Shown one piece after another: positions 1-8,644 of a DNA stretch of 64,000 nucleotides. How positions within the stretch are numbered: position 1 is the stretch's first letter; every line of letters begins with the position of its first letter. A program made the position numbers and the translations under genes. The DNA is taken from positions 1-64,000 of the forward strand of contig CALMPG010000016.1 of the NCBI GenBank assembly GCA_937871915.1, in the 5' to 3' direction. This DNA comes from an uncultured Phycisphaerales bacterium (lineage in GTDB: Bacteria; Planctomycetota; Phycisphaerae; Phycisphaerales; UBA1924). The notes under the pieces are model-generated. The model saw only the letters and a program-made list of their open reading frames with translations. It searched no databases and was not told where the DNA came from.

Positions 1-638
1 ACGCCTTCTGGCCGGTTGGGACCACCGGTACCTTTTGCGCCTCCTCGCCGTCACGGATGGATAATGCGATTGCCCTGTCGAAGACCCCGCGTTTTTTCGG
101 CGCAAACGATCTCCGGGCCCTGGACATACTCGGGTGGGGCCTCGATCCGGCTGCCAACGGAAACTACTCGTTTCCCTCGTACTCACTGAACAACTCTAGC
201 CCCTCCGCCGGGCAAGTGCTCGCAAGCGGTGCGAACGGAACACACCCAGTCTTTGCGTGGTCAGACACGGGAGTGCCCTATTCTTATTCCATCCATGTAT
301 TCCGCGGAACTGAGCCCGATCAGGACAATGGATTCTACGAGGTCGAGGAATTAGGCGGGACCTTATTCGTTTCTGATGTCTGGTTCCCGTACGGCATTTA
401 CTCGTTCTACGTCACTGCTGACTACGACGACGGGTATATGGTTTCGGACACCACAGTCTTCGTGGTGGCGTGTCCGGCGGACTTCAACCTCTCCGGCGGA
501 ATTGAGACTCAGGACATCTTCGATTTTCTAAACGCTTGGCTCGCCGGGGACCCGCGGGCTGACTTTAACCAAGTTGACGGGCTTACTACCCAGGACATAT
601 TCGATTACTTGAATGCATGGTTTGCCGGATGTCCATGA
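1..638 (+). CDS. Secreted dockerin-type protein, possible metalloprotease (C-terminal fragment)
   Basis: The frame is open from base 3, so the true start lies before the window; the ATG at 57 is internal. The visible N-terminal part reads F-F-G-A-N-D-L-R-A-L-D-I-L-G-W, a stretch typical of the end of secreted metalloprotease-like domains in bacteria with PEP-CTERM or dockerin tails. A beta-rich segment follows. The C-terminus has two copies of D-F-N-x-x-x-G-(I/L)-x-T-Q-D-I-F-D-(F/Y)-L-N-A-W preceded by C-P-A and ending in C-P, the planctomycete dockerin-like calcium-binding pair. It is probably exported and surface- or complex-bound. The catalytic part is not visible, so the protease call is an inference. 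Its stop overlaps the next start. Confidence 0.75.
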   Translation, partial: AFWPVGTTGTFCASSPSRMDNAIALSKTPRFFGANDLRALDILGWGLDPAANGNYSFPSYSLNNSSPSAGQVLASGANGTHPVFAWSDTGVPYSYSIHVFRGTEPDQDNGFYEVEELGGTLFVSDVWFPYGIYSFYVTADYDDGYMVSDTTVFVVACPADFNLSGGIETQDIFDFLNAWLAGDPRADFNQVDGLTTQDIFDYLNAWFAGCP

Positions 639-1522
639 CGGCAGGTTTCCGAGACGCGGAGTCCGCGGCGCGGAGTGTGAGCCCTTCGAGCGGATTCCGC
701 GCGTTCACTTTTGCCGAAGCCCTGATCAGCATCGCCGTTGTGGCCCTGCTCATCGCCATCTCACTCCCGTCGCTCTCGGAGTCGCGTCGGGCCGCCCGGA
801 CGGCAGTCTGCCTCATGAACCACCGGCAGATCGTCGCCGGATGGGCAGCCTATATCAACGACTACCACACCTTTCCCTTCGGTTGGGACGCGGCTGGCTA
901 CCGCACCCACGAGCGCTGGGGATGGGGTGGCGTCAACTGGTATCCATCGACGGGGATCGTTCCCGGTTTCAACGTCCTTGCGGATCGGCCGCTCAACCCC
1001 TATCTGGGCGATGGGCGCCGGATCGAGTATCGTCTCTCTGTGTTCCGATGTCCCTGCGATAATGGGACTCGCGAGTACGGGACGGACACCACTAGTTTGC
1101 CCGCGCTCGGTGCGACCAGCGTCTCCGGGGAGACTACAACTAACTTTGGCGTCGTGGGCACTAGTTACGAGTGCAACGAGTGGATGTATTGCAGGCCCGG
1201 CGTCCGCGACGGCTGGGGCCTGTTCCCAGCGCTCCCGAACCATCGCTCGAACCAGTCGCCCGATCATGTGGCGGTTTCGCCGTCCCGCTTTGTCGTGCTC
1301 GCCGATTCGGGTCCCGTCAATTGGATGCAGTCAACGATGGCGGAACGTCAGAACCACCTCGGCGGTAACTGGTGGCACGGAGCCGAGCGCGGGCCCATGG
1401 GCTTCCTCGACGGCTCTGCCCGATTGGAGAAATCCGGCAGGTTGGTCTGTGGGCAGTACTCCTTTCACATGATCCCATTTCCCAGTCCAAATGCCAGTTG
1501 GCGTCGTCCCGGCCAGCCCTAG
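635..1522 (+). CDS. Type II secretion/type IV pilin-like protein (DUF1559-like)
   Basis: A 295-residue protein with an N-terminal basic leader, then F-T-F-A-E-A-L-I-S-I-A-V-V-A-L-L-I-A-I, which fits a class III prepilin signal with Glu at position 5 and a hydrophobic helix, followed by S-R-R-A-A-R-T and C-L-x-N-x-R-Q-I as in planctomycete pseudopilins. The residue before the Phe is Ala rather than the usual Gly. The large C-terminal domain has Cys pairs and ends in a region rich in Gly, Trp and His resembling the DUF1559 head (N-x-x-W-x-H-G). The start is taken at 635 because ATG overlaps the upstream TGA as ATGA, implying translational coupling; ATG 617 and 629 are alternatives. Confidence 0.8.
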   Translation: MTAGFRDAESAARSVSPSSGFRAFTFAEALISIAVVALLIAISLPSLSESRRAARTAVCLMNHRQIVAGWAAYINDYHTFPFGWDAAGYRTHERWGWGGVNWYPSTGIVPGFNVLADRPLNPYLGDGRRIEYRLSVFRCPCDNGTREYGTDTTSLPALGATSVSGETTTNFGVVGTSYECNEWMYCRPGVRDGWGLFPALPNHRSNQSPDHVAVSPSRFVVLADSGPVNWMQSTMAERQNHLGGNWWHGAERGPMGFLDGSARLEKSGRLVCGQYSFHMIPFPSPNASWRRPGQP

Positions 1523-1580
1523 GACACTTCACGGTGAACGATTTGTTTCTTGGGTGTGTGGCCCCACGATGATCCGTGCC

Positions 1581-1611
1581 ACCACCTTCCGGCGATTCGC
1601 CGGAAGGTGGT
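1581..1611. repeat. Perfect inverted repeat (hairpin)
   Basis: ACCACCTTCCGGCGA pairs with its complement around a single central T, giving 15-bp arms. A second, weaker inverted repeat (GCGTCGG/CCGACGC) follows at about 1619-1638. No T-tract follows either, so they are not convincing intrinsic terminators, although they lie just after the pilin-like gene. Confidence 0.6.
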
Positions 1612-1653
1612 GCCGGGGGGCGTCGGCCATGTCCGACGCTCCGTGACCTCCGC

Positions 1654-1884
1654 CTGATGCGCTTCCATCGGGTGTTGATGGGCGTGCAACAGCCGCTGTT
1701 GCGCTCACACCGATCGCTGATGCGGCCCGCCCGACGGCTGGTGCGCTCACATGAGCCGCTAATGAGGCCCACACAACCCCAGATGAGCGCTCAGAAATGA
1801 TTTCTGAGCGCTCAACAATCGCTGATGCGCGCACAACAACGCTTGTTGCGCGCAGGGAGCGGGCTGGTGCGGGTCCGAAAACCG
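1654..1884. repeat. Array 1: eleven degenerate 21-bp tandem repeats
   Basis: Units begin at 1654 and then every 21 bases through 1864, each starting with a variant of CTGATGCGC. The plus-strand consensus is about CTGATGCGCTCACANCGGNCG. Because 21 is a multiple of 3, every frame gives a spurious heptad peptide. Neighbouring units form nested palindromes, for example 1784-1814 (TGAGCGCTCAGAAA, 3-nt centre, perfect complement) and 1685-1701 (GCAACAG CCG CTGTTGC). There is no gene-like coding signal: no ribosome-binding site and no conserved domain in any frame. The rest of the 694-bp gap between the pilin-like gene and the FN3 gene shows nothing else I can name. Confidence 0.8.
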
Positions 1885-2216
1885 TGGAATACCGCCCGAT
1901 GCGGGTGTGAAAATGCGCAAGACGTGCGGTGCTGAACGATTGTGCGGCCTGAGCGGACCCGCGTTGTGGGGATCACGCTGGGGAAAACAGGCCTGCGCGG
2001 CATTCTCGGAATATTCCGCACATTCCGCACACGCGGCTCAACCCGCGAACTCGGCACGACGATGACGGCCACCGAAAAGTCGGCTCGGGCTTCTGGTGTT
2101 GCGTGTTCGGGAGCGTTTCCCGGTGCGTCTTCGCTCATGTGTTCCTGGCGTTCGAGACGAACGCGCCGAGCCATCCTCTTGCTCCTCCATCGCGGAGGGG
2201 AAAGGTCCGGTGATGT

Positions 2217-2909
2217 ATGGGCACAGTCTTGCCCAGTGACAATCGTGAGATGGTGCTGTTCGGTTCCATGCACGTCGATCCGTGGACGACCAACAAGGTG
2301 GCCCTCTCCCTCAGCGATGCGCAGGTGCTGGCGATGAAGAACCTGTCGCTGACCGCGTCGGACGCCCTCGACGCCGCCGAGGTCGCGCGGCAGTCGGCCA
2401 AGGCCGCCACCGAGACGTACTACGCGGCCGTGCGGGCCCTGCGCACCAAGGCCGCCGAGTGCGTGCGCGTCATCCAGAACACCGCGAAGACCACCAACAA
2501 CCCCGCGCTCTACGGCCTGGCCCAGATCCCCGCCCCCGATCCGCGCTCCCACACCGGCACGCCCCCCGCGCGGCCGACCGATGTGCGCGCCGGGCTGAAC
2601 TCCGACGGCTCCATCACGCTCACGTGGAAGTGCGCCAACCCGCGCGGCGTGTCGCGCGTGATCTACTTCGTCAAGCGCAAGCTCAACGGCGAATCCGACT
2701 ACTCCCTCTTCGACACCGTGGGCGAGAAGTCCTGCACCGACGCGACGATCCCGCGCTCGACGGGCGGCGCCTCGTACATCATCACCGGCAAGGCCGGCTC
2801 CCTCAGCGGCCCCTCCAGCGAGCAGTTCACCGTCACCTTCGGCGTCGGGGGCGGCGGGGCGATCGTGATGACCACCAGCGCGGATGGGTCCATGAAACTG
2901 GCGGCGTGA
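2217..2909 (+). CDS. FN3-domain protein with helical N-terminus (paralogue A)
   Basis: A 230-residue protein. Residues 30-100 are Ala-rich and helical with K-T-T-N-N-P-A-L-Y-G-L. A Pro-rich linker leads to a fibronectin type III-like domain at about 120-210 (S-I-T-L-T-W-K-C-A-N-P, then K-R-K-L-N-G). The tail ends M-K-L-A-A. There is no signal peptide. A paralogue with the same architecture, linker and M-K-M-A-A tail is at 14753-15472. The start is supported by a leader shared with that paralogue: GGAAAGGT-C-x-GGTGA lies just before ATGGGCA in both. Such proteins are widespread in Phycisphaerae, but I know of no function. It lies 330 bp downstream of 21-bp array 1. Confidence 0.8.
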   Translation: MGTVLPSDNREMVLFGSMHVDPWTTNKVALSLSDAQVLAMKNLSLTASDALDAAEVARQSAKAATETYYAAVRALRTKAAECVRVIQNTAKTTNNPALYGLAQIPAPDPRSHTGTPPARPTDVRAGLNSDGSITLTWKCANPRGVSRVIYFVKRKLNGESDYSLFDTVGEKSCTDATIPRSTGGASYIITGKAGSLSGPSSEQFTVTFGVGGGGAIVMTTSADGSMKLAA

Positions 2910-2913
2910 AGAA

Positions 2914-3085
2914 GATTCACCACAGAGACACAGAGGCACAGAGAGAAGCAAGGCGGAGAGAGCGCGTGTGTTCAAATAAAGACAGCCCGGGCAAGCGCCC
3001 GGGCTGTTGTTCTTCCATCCCCACACCACCCCGCTCCCGCCTTCTCTTTCTTCTTCTCCGTGTCTCTGTGCCTCTGTGGTGAATC
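2914..3085. repeat. 172-bp inverted-repeat intergenic element (TTEAQRH type)
   Basis: The outer arms are imperfect complements of about 45 bp: GATTCACCACAGAGACACAG at 2914 against the complement of CTCTGTGCCTCTGTGGTGAA ending at 3083. This CACAGAGACACAGAG element is a dispersed intergenic repeat known from many environmental bacteria, where it yields spurious TTEAQRH peptides. The element sits between the FN3 gene and proS and encloses a terminator-like hairpin. No transposase is encoded. Confidence 0.75.
2982..3016 (+). terminator. Probable terminator after the FN3 gene
   Basis: ACAGCCCGGGC pairs perfectly with GCCCGGGCTGT (11 bp) around an AAGC loop at 2982-3007, and the downstream bases are T-rich (TGTTCTTCC). 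It lies inside the inverted-repeat element and before proS. Confidence 0.6.
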
Positions 3086-3131
3086 CGGATCGGCGGATGT
3101 GATCCACCCTGCGCGCTTACCATCCGCCCCC

Positions 3132-5027
3132 ATGTCCACCCCCACCCCCCCGACTCTTCCGCTTGCAGAGCATCGCGTATCTCGTCCCGGCCGCGGCGTC
3201 GTGCATCGCTGGCGCGAGACGCTTATTCCCACCGCCCGCGAAGCCCCGACCGACGCCGAGTCGCCGTCGCACATCCTCCTCAGCCGCGCCGGATACATCC
3301 GCAAACTCGGCTCGGGCATCTACGACTATCTCCCCCTCGCCCACCGCTCCCTCCAGAAGATCTCCCGCATCGTCCGCGACGAGATGGACGCGGCCGGCGC
3401 CAGCGAACTCACCCTCCCCGTCATGCTTCCCATCGAGCTCTACGCCGGCACCAAACGCGATGTGGACTACGGCGACCTCCTCTTCAAGGTCACCGACCGC
3501 AAGGGCGCCGTCAGCGCCCTCGGCCCCACCCACGAGGAGCCCATCACCGAACTCACCATGGCCGGCGTCACCTCCTACAAGCAACTCCCCCTCACCCTCT
3601 ACCAGGTCCAGACCAAGTTCCGCGATGAGGCCCGCCCGCGCTCCGGCATCCTGCGCGGCCGCGAGTTCATCATGAAGGACGCCTACTCCTTCCACCTCAA
3701 TGTCGACGGCGACGGCGGCCTCAATCAGATCTACGACGCGATGTACCGCGCCTACTCCAACATCTTCACCCGCTGCGGCCTCTCGTTCACCATCGTCGAG
3801 GCCGAGAGCGGCCCCATCGGCGGCTCCGCCTCCCACGAGTTCATGGTCAACGCCGAGAGCGGCGAGGACACCATCCTCAAGTGCCCCGCCTCCGGCTACG
3901 CCGCCAACGTCGAGAAGTGCGACATCGGCCCCCGTCCCGCCCCCTCCAAGGGCTACTTCGTCGGCGACCCCAGCGGCACGCTCGAAGAGGTCCACACCCC
4001 CGGCTGCCCGGGCATCGAGGATGTGGTGAAGTTCCTCAAGGTCAAGCCCCAGCACATGCTCAAGTGCGTCCTCTTCAAGGTCAACTCCACACCCGAAGAC
4101 CTTGCCAAGTTCGGTGAGGAATACATCCTCGCCGTCGTGCGCGGCGACCACGACGTCAACGAGGGCAAGGTCAAGGCCGCCGCCGAGGTCAAGTCCATCT
4201 CCCTCGCCGACCCCGCCGACGCCATCAAGAAGGGCTTCGCCATCGGCTTCGTCTCCCCCCGCGCCGCCGTAGGCAAGAAGGGCGTCCTCCTCCTCGTCGA
4301 TCGCGATGCCGCCATCTCCTTTGACGACGCGGCCGGCAAGGCGAAGTTCTGGGTCACCGGCGGCGACAAGAAGGACTACCACGTCAAGCACTTCAACTGG
4401 CAGCGAGATTTGGGCAAGGACCCGACCGCCAAGGACGACTACCTCCTCGTCACCGACGTCCGCAACGCCATCGCCGGCGACCCATCCCCCAAGGACCCCG
4501 CCGCCAAACTCGAAACCGGCCGCGGCATCGAGGTCGGCCACATCTTCAAGCTCGGTTCCAAGTACTCCGACGCCATGGGCTTCTCCGTCCTCGGCCCCGA
4601 CCAGCAGAAGCACTCGGTCATCATGGGCTGCTACGGCATCGGCGTCAGCCGCACCATGGCCGCCAGCGTCGAGCAGAACCACGACGCCGACGGCATCATC
4701 TGGCCCGCCGCCATCGCCCCCTACCACGCCCTCGTCGTCCTCATGAAGCACGACGACCCCAAGCACCTCGACGCGGCCAGGTCCGTCGCCGCCACCCTCG
4801 CCGCCGCCGGCTACGACGTCCTCATCGACGACCGCGACGAGCGCCCCGGCGTCAAGTTCAAGGACGCCGACCTCATCGGCCTCCCCCTCCGCATCACCAT
4901 CGGCGACAAGGCCCTCGAGCAAGGCGGCGTCGAGTTCAAGGCCCGCAACGACAAGGGGAAAGGGGAGGTCGTTCCCACGGCCTCGATCGTCGAGAAAGCC
5001 ACCGCCGTGCTCGGTCCCGCCGCGTAG
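3132..5027 (+). CDS. proS: Proline--tRNA ligase
   Basis: A 631-residue bacterial-type prolyl-tRNA synthetase, charging tRNA-Pro in the cytoplasm. Class II motifs are visible: motif 1 around G-x-Y-D-Y-L-P-L, motif 2 as G-P-T-H-E-E-P then F-R-D-E-A-R-P-R-S-G-I-L-R-G-R-E-F, and motif 3 near G-C-Y-G-I-G-V-S-R-T. The insertion (editing-type) domain lies between motifs 2 and 3 and the C-terminal anticodon-binding domain ends the protein (D-D-R-D-E-R-P-G-V-K-F). ATG 3132 is chosen because the upstream part of the frame runs through the inverted-repeat element; the first 25 or so residues are Pro-rich and not conserved. Confidence 0.95.
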   Translation: MSTPTPPTLPLAEHRVSRPGRGVVHRWRETLIPTAREAPTDAESPSHILLSRAGYIRKLGSGIYDYLPLAHRSLQKISRIVRDEMDAAGASELTLPVMLPIELYAGTKRDVDYGDLLFKVTDRKGAVSALGPTHEEPITELTMAGVTSYKQLPLTLYQVQTKFRDEARPRSGILRGREFIMKDAYSFHLNVDGDGGLNQIYDAMYRAYSNIFTRCGLSFTIVEAESGPIGGSASHEFMVNAESGEDTILKCPASGYAANVEKCDIGPRPAPSKGYFVGDPSGTLEEVHTPGCPGIEDVVKFLKVKPQHMLKCVLFKVNSTPEDLAKFGEEYILAVVRGDHDVNEGKVKAAAEVKSISLADPADAIKKGFAIGFVSPRAAVGKKGVLLLVDRDAAISFDDAAGKAKFWVTGGDKKDYHVKHFNWQRDLGKDPTAKDDYLLVTDVRNAIAGDPSPKDPAAKLETGRGIEVGHIFKLGSKYSDAMGFSVLGPDQQKHSVIMGCYGIGVSRTMAASVEQNHDADGIIWPAAIAPYHALVVLMKHDDPKHLDAARSVAATLAAAGYDVLIDDRDERPGVKFKDADLIGLPLRITIGDKALEQGGVEFKARNDKGKGEVVPTASIVEKATAVLGPAA

Positions 5028-5062
5028 GCGATTCTCTTCCCTTGGTATCAGAGGCATCGCGC

Positions 5063-5635
5063 ATGGCCCCCACATCCTCGCGACGTCTCTGGGCACGCAT
5101 CGAACGGGCGTGGACGTTCCTCTGCTGCTGGTTCGTCGCGCCCCTCTCCCTCGCGGTCCTCGTCGCCACCGTCGCTTCCATGTGGGAACAGGTCCGCCTC
5201 TTCATTCCCTACGGACCCAGCATCGGCTTCGACCAAACCACCCTCGTCATCGAGCGTGAGTTTCCCAACACCCTCGGCTACCGATACGTCGGCTCCGCCG
5301 GCGAACGGCCGATCTTCTTGTCGCAGTCCTTTGTCGTCGCCTGGAGCCCCCACCCCGACGCCGACTCACAACTCCGCCGGGACAAGAACCGCTGGTGGCT
5401 CCCCTCCTTCGGCACCCACCGATTCAACGCCGCCGCCGCGTGCTATTTCCTCCGCCTCCCCGCCCCGCTCCTCTGGGTCATCCTCACCCTGCCGAGCGTT
5501 CGCGCCTGGCACGCTCGCCTGCAGCGGCGCGGCAAGGACCGTTGCAAATCCTGTGGCTACCACCTCGCGGGTCTCTCGTCCACCAGTTCCTGCCCCGAGT
5601 GCGGTTCTCGCATCCCCGACGGCGCCGCCCACTAA
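5063..5635 (+). CDS. Membrane protein with C-terminal zinc ribbon
   Basis: A 190-residue protein with one hydrophobic helix near the N-terminus (F-L-C-C-W-F-V-A-P-L-S-L-A-V-L-V), a soluble domain, and a second hydrophobic segment at about residues 140-155. The C-terminus is a short zinc ribbon, C-K-S-C-G-Y-H-L-A-G then C-P-E-C-G. This layout is common in planctomycetes and has no known function. A related protein is at 52896-53348. It lies 35 bp after proS. ATG 5042 in the same frame is an alternative start. Confidence 0.7.
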   Translation: MAPTSSRRLWARIERAWTFLCCWFVAPLSLAVLVATVASMWEQVRLFIPYGPSIGFDQTTLVIEREFPNTLGYRYVGSAGERPIFLSQSFVVAWSPHPDADSQLRRDKNRWWLPSFGTHRFNAAAACYFLRLPAPLLWVILTLPSVRAWHARLQRRGKDRCKSCGYHLAGLSSTSSCPECGSRIPDGAAH

Positions 5636-5680
5636 ACCCACGCGAGGGCGCACGCCCCGGACGCGCTACCCCAACCCCCC

Positions 5681-6178
5681 ATGCCCCACACCAACACCAA
5701 AACCGCCCGCCGCCGCCTCGTCTCCTACGCCTCCCTCGCCGACCTCTCCAAAGACCTCGACAAAGTCGAGGCCGCCCACCGCGCCGGCACCCTCAAGCCC
5801 CTCGGCAACCACCAGCCCGGCCCGGTCCTCGGCCACATCGCCATCGCCATCCGGGGCTCGTTCGACTCTCTCGCCGCGCTCAACCGCGCCGCCCCCCTCT
5901 GGCTCCGCGTCATCGGCCCCTTCGTGAAGTCCCGCGTCCTCGCCTCCCCCCTCCGTCCCGGCGTCCGCATGAGCCCCGCCGCCGAGGCCGCCCTCTGGGA
6001 CCACACCCTCACCTTCGAGCGTGCCCTCGATCTTCTCCGCACCCAGGTCTCTCGACTCGGCGCCCCCGGCGCATCCCCGAGCGCAACCCACCCGATCTTC
6101 GGCAAACTCACCCCCGCCGAGTGGCAGACCTTCCACCTCCGCCACGCCGAACTCCACATGAGTTTCCTCCAGCCCTGA
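5681..6178 (+). CDS. DUF1569 (DinB-like fold) protein
   Basis: A 165-residue protein. Near the N-terminus S-Y-A-S-L-A-D-L-S-K-D-L-D, then G-N-H-Q-P-G-P-V-L-G-H-I-A-I-A-I, and the end T-P-A-E-W-Q-T-F-H-L-R-H-A-E-L-H-M-S-F-L match the DUF1569 family, a four-helix DinB-like bundle that often carries a three-His metal site. Candidate ligands are the His residues in G-H-I-A, L-R-H-A and E-L-H. Its biochemical role is not established. The gene ends 16 bp before gmhA. Confidence 0.75.
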   Translation: MPHTNTKTARRRLVSYASLADLSKDLDKVEAAHRAGTLKPLGNHQPGPVLGHIAIAIRGSFDSLAALNRAAPLWLRVIGPFVKSRVLASPLRPGVRMSPAAEAALWDHTLTFERALDLLRTQVSRLGAPGASPSATHPIFGKLTPAEWQTFHLRHAELHMSFLQP

Positions 6179-6194
6179 CCCGATAGGATTTCCC

Positions 6195-6794
6195 ATGAGC
6201 GGATGCCACGACAGTTCATGGGCCGAGGAAGCCCTCGCGCAAGCCCAGTCCGCCCTCGCCGCCCTCGCCGCCGACGGCGCCGCCGTCAAACGCATCCAGA
6301 TCGTCGCCCACACCCTCGCCGAGTGCTTCGAGTCCGGCGGCAAGGCCCTCATTTGCGGCAACGGCGGTTCCTCCGCCGACGCCATGCACTTCGCCGAAGA
6401 ACTCACCGGACGCTTCCGCAAGGAGCGCCCCGCCCTCCCAGCCCTCGCCTGCACCGACCCCGGCCACCTCACCTGCGCCGCCAACGACTACGGCTTCCAG
6501 AACGTCTTCTCCCGCTGGATCGAGGCCCACGGCCGGCGCGCCGACGTCGTCATCGTCCTCTCCACCAGCGGCAACAGCGACAACATCCTCCGCGCCGTCC
6601 GCGCCGCCCAGGAGCAGGGCTGCAAAACCGTCTCCCTCCTCGGCAAGGGCGGCGGAAAACTCGCCGGCCAGTGCGACTTCGAGTGGATCGTCCCCGGCGA
6701 CCACAGCGACCGCATCCAGGAGCTCCACATGCTCATCCTGCACGCCATCATCGAGGGGATCGAGCGGACCCTGTACCCCGACCTGTACGAGTAG
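6195..6794 (+). CDS. gmhA: Phosphoheptose isomerase (sedoheptulose 7-phosphate isomerase)
   Basis: A 199-residue SIS-domain protein, the usual length for GmhA. C-G-N-G-G-S-S-A-D-A-M-H-F-A-E-E-L binds the sugar phosphate, followed by T-G-R-F, V-L-S-T-S-G-N-S-D-N-I-L, and the C-terminal E-x-x-H-M-L-I-L-H metal and active-site region. It converts sedoheptulose 7-phosphate to heptose 7-phosphate for ADP-heptose synthesis and cell-surface glycans. No other heptose gene is adjacent. Its last 47 bp overlap, tail to tail, the convergent membrane protein gene. Confidence 0.9.
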   Translation: MSGCHDSSWAEEALAQAQSALAALAADGAAVKRIQIVAHTLAECFESGGKALICGNGGSSADAMHFAEELTGRFRKERPALPALACTDPGHLTCAANDYGFQNVFSRWIEAHGRRADVVIVLSTSGNSDNILRAVRAAQEQGCKTVSLLGKGGGKLAGQCDFEWIVPGDHSDRIQELHMLILHAIIEGIERTLYPDLYE

Positions 6795-8625
6795 CCCCTC
6801 CCCTCGGGTGGGCCCGGTCCGCCGGCATCGGATACACATCCAGCACCACCTCCGGCAGCGGCCTCGCCGGTCGGGCGATCGCGATCTGCCGCGGCACGAT
6901 CTCCACGGGCGCCGACCCCGGAACATGCAGCCGCACGCGCGTGAACACCCGCGTCACGCCCGCCTCCGGCGTCTCGAACAGCACCACCCGGTCCCACGCG
7001 ATCGACCGCCCCTGCGCCCCGCACGCCGGTAGAAGCTCGACGAGGTTCTCCGGCTTGGGCCGCGCCGACTTGGCCCGGATCAACCCCGCGTGCAGCGGGT
7101 CCACCGGAGAGAGCCACAGACTCTCCGCCACCCCCGGCCCCGTCTGAAACGTGTACACGCCCCGCGACCGCAGCGCGGCCTGCGCCCGCCACCCCGCGGC
7201 AAACTCCCAGTACCAGCACGGCTGGAAATACCCGTCGAACCGGCCCGACCCCGTCAACACCGACCGACTCTCTATGCGAACCGGGACCAGGAACGTCTCC
7301 GGCTCGATGGTCGAACCCACGGCCTCGACGATCGGCCGGATCTCGGCCCGATCCAGCGCGCACCGGCGCTGCAAGTTCGCCTCCCCCCCGATCCACACCA
7401 CCAGCGCAACGCCGACCACGCCCGCCACCGCCGCCCGAACCAGCATGCCGATGCCCCGCACCCGTCGCGACCCGCCTGTGCCCACCCCCGCTACGACCAG
7501 CCCCGCCGCCCCCGCCAGCGCCATCGCGCACCCGATCGAGGGCACGTAGTACAACCGCGAAGAGGTCACCGAATGCGCGGCCACGACCGGAATCCACGAG
7601 GCCACCATCCACGCCAGCCCCAGCACGACCAGCCACACGCACGCGCTCGTTCTGGGCCGGTCCGACCCCGCGACGCTCTCACGGCGACCACACACCCACG
7701 CCGCCGCCGCGATGCCCAGCACTGCCACGCCCGCCGCCGCCATCCCCGGATGGCCCTCGATCGCCCGCACACCCTCCGCAAAGGCGCCCCGCGCAAAGTC
7801 CCGCATCGCCATGTCGCCCGGGATCTTGTGCACCAGATCATCCAGTCGCTCGGCCAGCGGCGGGTGCGCCGCCCGCTTCACTCCCGGGGGCGGGCGCAGG
7901 CTCTGATGCCTGAAAAACCCCCACAAGTACACCCCAAGCCCGACGCCCACCGCCACCACCGGCATCGCCGATCGCCGCAGGCGCTCGATCCGCGTCGAGC
8001 CCCCGGCCAGTCCCACCACCATCACCGCCAGCGGAAGCGCGGCCAGCGCCCCCGGCGGCTGCTCGTTGAACGCCGCCGCACACCACGCCGCCCCGCCCAG
8101 CGCCCCAAGCACCGCCGCCCGGCGCACCCCGCCGACCGGCTCCCGGTTCGCAAGCCACCCCACATACGTGTGCCAGATCCCCATCACCAGCACCACCGAC
8201 ATGAGCGTGCAGATAATCGAACTCCACAGCACCGCCTCAAAGTGCACCGGATACACCATGAACAGCAGCGCGCACGGCCCCGCGATCGCCGCTGGAACGC
8301 GAAACTTCCTCAGCAGCCCATACAGCAAACCAACGACCGCCGCGTGCAGCCCCGCGCTGATCGCGTGCATCGCCCACGGATGATCCCACAGCGTCGTCAC
8401 GATCGGCGGCAACACCCGCCGCGTCATCGGCCGCCACAGGTGCCACGGCCGGTTCATCACCAGCGCGCCGATCTCCCCCGTCACCGGATCGCGCTGATTC
8501 AGAAAATAATCGTCGTTATACACCCCCGTGTCCCCGACGAAGAACGTCGCCACCACCAGCACCGCCAAAAACGCCGCCACCGGAACCACCCGCCGGAATC
8601 CGAAACTGGTTGCCGGGGTGTCCAT
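6748..8625 (-). CDS. Polytopic membrane protein, GT-C glycosyltransferase-like
   Basis: A 625-residue protein with about ten hydrophobic helices over its first 410 residues and a soluble C-terminal domain. The first extracytoplasmic loop carries Y-N-D-D-Y-F-L-N-Q-R-D. An acidic pair at this place is characteristic of GT-C polyprenyl-sugar glycosyltransferases. The same topology and loop (C-D-D-Y-S-I-N-M-R-D) recur in the protein at 38691-41150, so the two are probably paralogues. Substrate is unknown. The C-terminus is Arg/Gly-rich where it overlaps gmhA and may not be functional. The start is 20 bp from the upstream TPR gene, suggesting co-transcription. Confidence 0.65.
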   Translation of the reverse strand: MDTPATSFGFRRVVPVAAFLAVLVVATFFVGDTGVYNDDYFLNQRDPVTGEIGALVMNRPWHLWRPMTRRVLPPIVTTLWDHPWAMHAISAGLHAAVVGLLYGLLRKFRVPAAIAGPCALLFMVYPVHFEAVLWSSIICTLMSVVLVMGIWHTYVGWLANREPVGGVRRAAVLGALGGAAWCAAAFNEQPPGALAALPLAVMVVGLAGGSTRIERLRRSAMPVVAVGVGLGVYLWGFFRHQSLRPPPGVKRAAHPPLAERLDDLVHKIPGDMAMRDFARGAFAEGVRAIEGHPGMAAAGVAVLGIAAAAWVCGRRESVAGSDRPRTSACVWLVVLGLAWMVASWIPVVAAHSVTSSRLYYVPSIGCAMALAGAAGLVVAGVGTGGSRRVRGIGMLVRAAVAGVVGVALVVWIGGEANLQRRCALDRAEIRPIVEAVGSTIEPETFLVPVRIESRSVLTGSGRFDGYFQPCWYWEFAAGWRAQAALRSRGVYTFQTGPGVAESLWLSPVDPLHAGLIRAKSARPKPENLVELLPACGAQGRSIAWDRVVLFETPEAGVTRVFTRVRLHVPGSAPVEIVPRQIAIARPARPLPEVVLDVYPMPADRAHPRGGATRTGRGTGSARSPR

Positions 8626-8644
8626 AGGTGCCTGGAGTGCGATA

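Noticed and set aside
1654-1884. CRISPR array
   Set aside because: Units are contiguous, degenerate and 21 bp with no unique spacers, and no cas gene is nearby. The same holds for 12787-13038.
3117-5096. A 659-residue minus-strand open frame opposite proS
   Set aside because: Composition (Gly, Ala, Asp, Glu, Val repeats) is that of an antisense frame to a GC-biased gene.
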